DNA from: Candidatus Calditenuaceae archaeon JGI OTU-1 | GTDB lineage: Archaea; Thermoproteota; Nitrososphaeria_A; Caldarchaeales; Calditenuaceae | NCBI GenBank assembly: GCA_000494145.1 | Contig: AWOE01000004.1 | Coordinates: forward strand, 17,994 to 26,510 | Direction of reading: 5' to 3' | Length of the DNA stretch: 8,517 bases | Shown: one piece after another, positions 4,786-8,517 of the stretch | Numbering within the stretch: the first letter of the stretch is position 1 | Layout: each line of letters opens with the position of its first letter | Translations under genes and position numbers: made by a program | Notes under the pieces: generated by a model | The model's input: the letters and a program-made list of their open reading frames with translations, nothing else | What the model was told of the DNA's origin: nothing | Database searches by the model: none

Positions 4786-6281
4786 GCGGGTTGCTGCTCG
4801 TCCTCAGGGACGTCCTCTCGGAGCCGGAAAGGGAGGAGAGGAGGTCTTTCAGGCTCAGCAGGTCCTTCGATTCGAGCGTCCCACGCACCCCGAGGGCCCT
4901 GGAGGTCCACAAGGCCTTCGGCATCGGCATCGGGAAGAGGGAGCACGTGATCTACAGGGATTTGCTGGTGGACGTGGAACCGGGTGACGTCGTTTACATT
5001 ACGGGCGAGAGCGGTGGGGGCAAATCGCTCCTGCTACGGGACCTCGAGGCCGAGCTACGCAAGCACGAGGAGTTCAGGCCGGTCTTGAACTTCGACTCGA
5101 TCCGGGTAGATCCCGGCGAGAGGGCCATCGAGGGGGTGGGCAGGAGCGTTACAGAGTCGATAGAGATCTTATCGGGTGTGGGGCTCGGCGAGGCCTACCT
5201 CTTCCTCCGACGTTACTCCGAGCTGAGTGACGGCCAGAAGTTCAGGTACAGGATGGCCAAGGCCCTCACGAAGAGCCCGAAGACCCTCATCATAGACGAG
5301 TTCTGCTCGAACCTCGACAGGACGACGGCTAAGGTCCTCGCCTATATGACGCAGAGGTGGTGCAAGAGGAAGGGGATCACGCTGGTGGTCGCCACGGCGC
5401 ATGACGACCTGGTGGAAGACCTCGGGCCTGACGTGCTGGTGGTCAAGAGGTTCGGCTCCTCGGCTGAGGTGCGGTACGATCTGCCGCGCCCGGAGAAATG
5501 CTCTTTGATGAAATCGCTCAGGATAGAGAAGGGAACTATCGACGATTACAAAGCGCTGAGGGAACTCCACTACAGGAGCCGGCACCCGGGAATGGTGAGG
5601 GCGATCTACAGGGCCGTTGTGGGCGAAGAGCTGGCTGGCGTCATAGTCTACGCGTCACCGCATCCCGTCCTCAGACCGAGGAACGCCGCGCTCCCTTTCC
5701 TGAGGGAGATGATGAGGGAGGGGATGCAAAGTTACCTCCGGTGGATCAACGAGCACTTCGTCAGGATATCGAGGGTGATCGTTTACCCGAAGTTCAGGGG
5801 GATCGGGGTCGCGGTGGAGCTGGTGAGGCAGACGCTGCCGCTGGAGGGGAGGCCCTACGTCGAGACGCTGGCCGTGATGGCCAGGTACAATCCGTTCTTC
5901 GAGAGGGCGGGGATGGTCAGAATCGCCGCTGGAGCCGATCCGGAGAGGAGGAGGTCACTCGGGGCCGCCTACCGGAAGCTGGAGGAGCTGGGTGCGAGGG
6001 AGGACGTGCTGCTCGACCCGGAGCTCTTCAGGCTCTGGTACCGTGGCCTGTCGGGGAGGGAGAAGGGAGAGGTGCGGGATGCCCTCAGGACCGTGGGTGA
6101 GTACTGGAGGCGGAAGGGAGCGCAGAGGAGGATCCCGTTGGCGAGAGCCGCATCTAGGCTCGTCATGCTTCTCAACCCGCCCGAGTATCTGATCTGGAAG
6201 AACCCCGATCCGGAGTACTCGGGTTACCCGGAGCCGCTTTCAGTCGTCACTTCCCTTCCTTCTCGCCGACCATCCTCTTGA
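4782..6281 (+). CDS. ABC-type ATPase fused to a GNAT acetyltransferase (COG2401-like)
   Basis: A 499-residue soluble fusion protein. After about 55 variable residues comes an ABC ATPase: Walker A GESGGGKS (75-82), signature LSDGQ (148-152), Walker B TLIIDEF (168-174), D-loop SNLD (176-179) and switch histidine H207 in ATAHDD. A GNAT-like domain spans about 245-385, with HYRSRHPG (263-270), GVIVY (286-290) and the acetyl-CoA loop KFRGIGVA (337-344). The last 110 residues are helical and unassigned. Such fusions are known as COG2401, mainly from archaea; their substrate is not established. No membrane segment or permease partner is present, so transport is unlikely. GTG 4782 overlaps the terminase stop (GTGA), so the two should be made together, suggesting work in DNA packaging or in modifying a virion or host protein. 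The 3' end overlaps the opposite-strand RHH gene by 35 bases. Confidence 0.88.
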   Translation: MSGLLLVLRDVLSEPEREERRSFRLSRSFDSSVPRTPRALEVHKAFGIGIGKREHVIYRDLLVDVEPGDVVYITGESGGGKSLLLRDLEAELRKHEEFRPVLNFDSIRVDPGERAIEGVGRSVTESIEILSGVGLGEAYLFLRRYSELSDGQKFRYRMAKALTKSPKTLIIDEFCSNLDRTTAKVLAYMTQRWCKRKGITLVVATAHDDLVEDLGPDVLVVKRFGSSAEVRYDLPRPEKCSLMKSLRIEKGTIDDYKALRELHYRSRHPGMVRAIYRAVVGEELAGVIVYASPHPVLRPRNAALPFLREMMREGMQSYLRWINEHFVRISRVIVYPKFRGIGVAVELVRQTLPLEGRPYVETLAVMARYNPFFERAGMVRIAAGADPERRRSLGAAYRKLEELGAREDVLLDPELFRLWYRGLSGREKGEVRDALRTVGEYWRRKGAQRRIPLARAASRLVMLLNPPEYLIWKNPDPEYSGYPEPLSVVTSLPSRRPSS

Positions 6282-6447
6282 CGTCGGTCCAACACTCGCC
6301 GAGCACTGCCCCACCCATCTTCTCCCAGACCCAAGCGAGGAAGACGTTCCTCAGGACCTCGGCGTCGCTGCTCCCCATCTTGCCCTTGAGGTAACTGAGG
6401 CACCTGTACTGCTCGTCGGTCAAGGTCACGAGCACGTGCTTGGGCAT
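6247..6447 (-). CDS. Small RHH-like DNA-binding protein
   Basis: A 66-residue protein. MPKHVLVTLTDEQYRCL gives the strand and the start of helix one (residues 3-24), and SSDAEVLRNVFLAWVWEKM (26-44) gives the turn and helix two, the ordinary CopG-type RHH plan. The remaining residues are polar with one cysteine. It differs from the 612 RHH protein in sequence and is not a copy. It has its own promoter-like element, so it is probably expressed separately, converging on the ATPase-GNAT gene and overlapping its end by 35 bases. It may regulate the island or itself. The RHH assignment rests on pattern only and is less certain than for the first one. Confidence 0.75.
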   Translation of the reverse strand: MPKHVLVTLTDEQYRCLSYLKGKMGSSDAEVLRNVFLAWVWEKMGGAVLGECWTDVKRMVGEKEGK

Positions 6448-6480
6448 GGTACCGCCCTATTTTCTGCCTCTTCGCTTCCT

Positions 6481-6489
6481 GTTATATGG
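6481..6489 (-). promoter_or_regulatory. TATA box of the second RHH gene
   Basis: On the minus strand the sequence reads CCATATAAC, ending 33 bases before the ATG at 6447. This is a good archaeal TATA box and predicts a leader of about ten bases. The rest of the gap to the Lrp gene (to 6709) shows no open frame with sensible composition and no RNA gene I recognise. Confidence 0.5.
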
Positions 6490-6693
6490 GTATCGCTAAT
6501 CAGACAGTTGACAGCGCCGTCCCGGAGAGCGTCCTCTCAGGTCCCTTCACGAGTCCGAGCCTATGGCGACGCGCCTACCAGGATCCCCTCACGACTTCTT
6601 CGCGCTGCCCTCTCCATACCAAGGCATCTCTCCTGTTTGCACCTTCTCACCTCTCCTGTCCCGACCGGGGCTGCGGTCTCCTGAATCCTTTTT

Positions 6694-6700
6694 AGGAGGT
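6694..6700 (+). promoter_or_regulatory. Ribosome binding site of the Lrp-domain gene
   Basis: AGGAGGT stands nine bases before ATG 6710 and fixes the start near there, not at the in-frame ATG 6563. The T-rich run just ahead of it (CCTTTTTAGG, 6688-6697) could instead be a TATA box for a leaderless start at ATG 6722, giving a protein four residues shorter. Confidence 0.55.
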
Positions 6701-6709
6701 CCGAGGGAA

Positions 6710-6964
6710 ATGCATCTTGAAATGCCGATCGCGTTCGTCCTGATCAACACCGAGATCGGCTCGGAGGAGGAGGTCCTCAAGCAGCTCCAGTCGATGCCGG
6801 CCGTGAAGGAGGCCTACGTCGTCTACGGCGTTTACGACATCGTGGCGAAGGTCGAGGCGGAGAACATGGAGAAGCTGAAGGAGATCGTCTCATGGAACAT
6901 CAGGCGCCTCGAGAAGGTCAGGTCCACCCTCACGATGCTCGTCATGAGCTCTTCGAGTTCCTGA
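6710..6964 (+). CDS. Stand-alone Lrp/AsnC effector-binding (RAM) domain protein
   Basis: An 84-residue protein consisting only of the ligand-binding and oligomerisation domain of Lrp/AsnC regulators. It has the ferredoxin-like beta-alpha-beta order: strand AFVLINTEIG (residues 8-17), helix EEEVLKQLQSM (19-29), strands VKEAYVVYGVYDIVAKVEA (32-50) with the usual G-x-Y-D turn, helix MEKLKEIVSWNIRRL (53-67), and final strand STLTMLVM (72-79). No helix-turn-helix is present, so it cannot bind DNA by itself. Archaea often carry such single-domain proteins, thought to bind amino acids or to assemble with full-length relatives. The C-terminus is a run of serines. The start is supported by AGGAGGT. 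It is the first clearly cellular gene to the right of the island. Confidence 0.9.
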   Translation: MHLEMPIAFVLINTEIGSEEEVLKQLQSMPAVKEAYVVYGVYDIVAKVEAENMEKLKEIVSWNIRRLEKVRSTLTMLVMSSSSS

Positions 6965-7043
6965 ACCGTCACGCCGTCCCTTTCCCATTAACGCCTCTGT
7001 TGTTCCGTGCCTCTTCGGACCGGACGTCTGTTGTTGTTGTTGG

Positions 7044-7059
7044 CAAAAGTTTTTCTAAG
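7044..7059 (+). promoter_or_regulatory. Promoter of the HesB/IscA-type gene
   Basis: CAAAAGTTTTTCTAAG combines a purine-rich BRE-like part with a T-rich TATA-like part ending 21 bases before ATG 7081. Transcription would begin at or next to the start codon, a leaderless arrangement, and no Shine-Dalgarno is present. A TTG/GTT run (7029-7042) lies just upstream. Confidence 0.5.
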
Positions 7060-7080
7060 GCTCACGGTGGACGACGTGTG

Positions 7081-7428
7081 ATGGAGAACGTTCAGCTCCG
7101 GGTTACCGACAGGGCGCTGGAGAAGATGAAGGAGGTTCTCAGAGAGGTGGGAGGTGAGGCGGGCATCAGGATCTTCGTCACCGAGGGCTGTTGCTGCGGC
7201 CCGCAGTACGGCCTTGCGATCGAGGACAGCGAGTACGAGGGCGACAGGGTGATAAACGTCGACGGCGTCAAGTTCTACATCGACAGCTTCTCCGCCGAGA
7301 GGATCGGTGAGATCGAGCTGGACTACGGCGTCACGTCCTTCGGCGAGGGCTTCCTGATCAGGAGGATCGGCGCTCACGGTGATGACGATCACGCCGGCGG
7401 CGGTTGCTCCTGCGGATGCGGCCACTGA
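7081..7428 (+). CDS. HesB/IscA-type (A-type) iron-sulfur carrier protein
   Basis: A 115-residue member of the HesB/IscA/ErpA family, which hold Fe-S clusters or iron and pass them to target enzymes in the cytosol. The family fold is visible: helix TDRALEKMKEVLRE (residues 9-22), strand GIRIFVTEG (28-36), PQYGLAIED (41-49), DGVKFYIDSFSAERIGEIELDYG (61-83) and SFGEGFLI (86-93). The first conserved cysteine position is a run of three (C37-C38-C39, usually a single Cys in GGCSG). The C-terminal Cys-Gly-Cys sits in a short tail GGGCSCGCGH (C109, C111, C113) after a DDDH stretch, later than in IscA. The three usual ligand positions are therefore covered, with extras. It is followed 44 bases later by a peroxiredoxin gene, plausibly co-transcribed. 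Confidence 0.9.
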   Translation: MENVQLRVTDRALEKMKEVLREVGGEAGIRIFVTEGCCCGPQYGLAIEDSEYEGDRVINVDGVKFYIDSFSAERIGEIELDYGVTSFGEGFLIRRIGAHGDDDHAGGGCSCGCGH

Positions 7429-7462
7429 ACCACTCCGTCGTATCATGTCCGCTCCATCTACA

Positions 7463-7467
7463 GGTGA
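7463..7467 (+). promoter_or_regulatory. Ribosome binding site deciding the TTG start of the peroxiredoxin
   Basis: GGTGA lies five bases before TTG 7473. It selects this start over ATG 7404, which would add 23 residues encoded partly within the HesB/IscA gene. Confidence 0.6.
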
Positions 7468-7472
7468 TCGGA

Positions 7473-7979
7473 TTGTCGGAGGTAAAACCTGAGGGTCCTG
7501 AGGAGCTACTGGGGAGGAAGGCGCCTGAGATAGTCCTGACCGACTCGAACGGGAAGACCTTCAGGCTCTCCGACCACCTGAACGAGGGGAAGTTCATCGT
7601 GGTCTACTTCTACCCGATGGCCGACACGCCCGGCTGCACGAAGGAGGCCTGCTCCTTCAGGGACCACATGCCAGACCTCAGCTCGGAGGACGTCATGGTT
7701 GTCGGGATCAGCACCGATCCGCCGGAGAGGAACGCGAAGTTCGCGAGGAAGTACGGGCTCAACTTCACGCTCCTCAGCGACGTGAAGGGCGAGGTCGCGA
7801 GGGCTTACGCGTCGCTGAACGGCCTCACGAGGAAGGCGAAGAGACACACTTTCGTCATCGCACCGGACGGAACCGTCGTCAAGGTCTTCACGAAGGTGAA
7901 GCCCGCGGAACACGCCAAAGAGGTCCTGGAGGCGATCAGGGCGTTGAGGGGCGGGAGCCAAACCGTCTCGAAGAGCTGA
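7473..7979 (+). CDS. bcp: Peroxiredoxin of the BCP/PrxQ type
   Basis: A 168-residue thioredoxin-fold peroxidase that reduces hydrogen peroxide and organic hydroperoxides in the cytosol. The start is MSEVKPEG, then GRKAPEIVLTDSNG and the active site DTPGCTKEACSFRD. The peroxidatic Cys is C55 and the resolving Cys is C60, the C-x4-C spacing that defines the atypical two-cysteine PrxQ group; T52 and P53 complete the catalytic loop. R124 before HTFVIAPDGTV is the conserved arginine, and VGISTDP (77-83) is also typical. Length is slightly above the usual 150-155 because of both termini. It lies 44 bases after the Fe-S carrier gene with no clear promoter between, so the two may form an oxidative-stress operon. 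Its stop is two bases from the stop of the convergent isomerase gene. Confidence 0.94.
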   Translation: MSEVKPEGPEELLGRKAPEIVLTDSNGKTFRLSDHLNEGKFIVVYFYPMADTPGCTKEACSFRDHMPDLSSEDVMVVGISTDPPERNAKFARKYGLNFTLLSDVKGEVARAYASLNGLTRKAKRHTFVIAPDGTVVKVFTKVKPAEHAKEVLEAIRALRGGSQTVSKS

Positions 7980-7981
7980 GC

Positions 7982-8461
7982 TCACCGCCTTTCGTCGAGC
8001 CGCTTCAACTTCTCGATGTTCTCCCGCTCGGACTCGTCGATTTTCTCGACCGAGAGCCAGGCGTCGATGATCTCCCTAGCGACGTGAGGCGTTGTAAGGC
8101 GGCCGCTCAGGGCTAGAACGTTGGCGTCGTTCCAGAGCCTCGCTCCCCTTGCGGTCTCGGCGTCGAAGCAGAGGGCGGCCCTCACGCCCTTGATCTTGTT
8201 GGCGGCGATCGAGACGCCGGTTCCCGTGTAGCAGACGACGATCCCGAAGCCGGCCTCACATTCTGCGACCCTCCTCGCTACCTCGAACGCGACGTCAGGC
8301 CACGGCTCAACCCTCTCGGTCACCAGCGATCCTACCAGCTCCACCTCGAACCCCTTCGAGGCGAGGTACCTCGCCGCCTCCCTAGCAGCGGGGTAGACGT
8401 CGTCCGCTCCGATCACCACCTTTCTCCTAAGGGCCTGGTCCGAGCCGCTCTCGGTCGTCAT
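7982..8461 (-). CDS. RpiB/LacA/LacB-family sugar-phosphate isomerase
   Basis: A 159-residue member of the family that interconverts aldose and ketose phosphates (ribose 5-phosphate/ribulose 5-phosphate in RpiB, galactose 6-phosphate/tagatose 6-phosphate in LacAB). VVIGADDVYPAA (residues 15-26) is the nucleotide-like first strand and loop. VVCYTGTGVSIAANKI (75-90) holds the catalytic-base cysteine C77 and the anion loop, and WNDANVLALSGR (110-121) is the substrate strand. Compared with E. coli RpiB, His10 is replaced by Asp (D21) and His99 by Trp (W110), so the substrate or ring-opening step probably differs; I therefore give no rpiB symbol. ATG 8461 overlaps the stop of the gene upstream (ATGA), so the two are co-translated. 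Confidence 0.9.
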   Translation of the reverse strand: MTTESGSDQALRRKVVIGADDVYPAAREAARYLASKGFEVELVGSLVTERVEPWPDVAFEVARRVAECEAGFGIVVCYTGTGVSIAANKIKGVRAALCFDAETARGARLWNDANVLALSGRLTTPHVAREIIDAWLSVEKIDESERENIEKLKRLDERR

Positions 8462-8517
8462 CCCAAATGCTTCGCGACGTCGTCTACGGTCGGGAACCTG
8501 CCGCCCTCAGCCTTCCT
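8458..8517 (-). CDS. C-terminal end of an unidentified protein (partial)
   Basis: Nineteen codons and a stop are visible, ending GGRFPTVDDVAKHLG after RKAE. The rest lies beyond the right edge. The TGA overlaps the ATG of the isomerase gene (ATGA), so it belongs to the same operon and may act on the same sugar phosphate. The fragment is too short to name. Confidence 0.7.
   Translation of the reverse strand, partial: RKAEGGRFPTVDDVAKHLG

Larger units (their letters stand above)
612..6447. mobile_element. Putative tailed-virus-derived packaging island
   Basis: A block of about twelve tightly packed, mostly small genes sits between housekeeping genes (argF on the left, Lrp/HesB/peroxiredoxin on the right). 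It contains a full-length large terminase, candidates for the small terminase, head-tail connector and tail terminator, several small membrane proteins and an RHH regulator at each end. Extensive stop-start overlaps and genes of 56 to 200 residues are typical of viral DNA. No integrase, portal, capsid or tail tube gene was found, and I saw no tRNA gene or clear direct repeat at the edges, so the limits given are simply the outermost viral-looking genes. Arginine codon use resembles the flanks, suggesting long residence or a virus adapted to this host. Confidence 0.5.

Noticed and set aside
5498..6100. 200-residue plus-strand open frame inside the ATPase-GNAT gene
   Set aside because: It is a +1 shadow rich in Gly, Arg and Glu, while the main frame there carries the acetyl-CoA-binding motif.
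4782..6281. ABC transporter ATP-binding subunit
   Set aside because: No permease gene is next to it, the protein is fused to an acetyltransferase domain, and it is coupled to a terminase; a soluble role is more likely.
6640..6700. Possible tRNA or box C/D RNA ahead of the Lrp-domain gene
   Set aside because: A CTGA and a vaguely T-arm-like stretch were seen, but there is no acceptor pairing, no TTCGA-type loop and no C box.
6563..6709. Longer start of the Lrp-domain protein at ATG 6563
   Set aside because: The added 49 residues are Pro/Ser-rich and unlike the family, and AGGAGGT stands just before ATG 6710.
7021..7042. TTG/GTT run as a microsatellite or CRISPR-like repeat
   Set aside because: Only about four trinucleotide units are present and there are no spaced repeats; it is a short low-complexity patch ahead of a promoter.

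Overview
The window looks like a piece of a GC-rich, probably thermophilic archaeal chromosome. Arginine is written mostly as AGG, GTG and TTG starts are common, Shine-Dalgarno cores are GGTGA or GGAGGTGA, and TATA-like boxes lie about 25 to 40 bases ahead of several ATGs. An ABC-ATPase/acetyltransferase fusion of the mainly archaeal COG2401 type points the same way. I lean towards a Thermoproteota- or Korarchaeota-like organism, but that placement is inference.

Layout. (1) Bases 1-491, minus: the N-terminal part of ornithine carbamoyltransferase, a housekeeping gene. (2) Bases 612-6447: a compact block of about 5.8 kb that looks virus-derived. On the plus strand it opens with a ribbon-helix-helix (RHH) regulator and a protein resembling tail terminators. 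A minus-strand operon of five tightly coupled genes (2671 down to 1065) follows: a head-tail-connector-like protein, three small membrane proteins and a zinc ribbon. From a divergent promoter near 2670-2800 a plus-strand operon of four overlapping genes runs to 6281: a small viral-looking protein, a candidate small terminase subunit, an intact large terminase (TerL) and the ABC-ATPase/GNAT fusion. A second small RHH protein (6447-6247, minus) closes the block. (3) Bases 6710-8517: ordinary cellular genes, namely a stand-alone Lrp/AsnC effector domain, a HesB/IscA-type Fe-S protein, a PrxQ/BCP peroxiredoxin, an RpiB/LacAB-family isomerase and the tail end of the gene upstream of it.

How it fits together. 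The middle block carries pieces of a tailed-virus packaging and neck module (TerL, possible TerS, connector-like and tail-terminator-like genes) plus small membrane proteins. No portal, capsid, protease, tail tube, tape measure or integrase is visible, and cellular genes flank it closely. It could be a shrunken provirus, a satellite that borrows capsids, or a domesticated DNA-packaging system. The most distinctive part is the translational coupling of an intact terminase to a soluble ABC-ATPase fused to an acetyltransferase. The right-hand genes suggest Fe-S handling and peroxide defence beside a small effector-sensing protein, and seem unrelated to the island. No tRNA, rRNA, CRISPR array or insertion sequence was seen.
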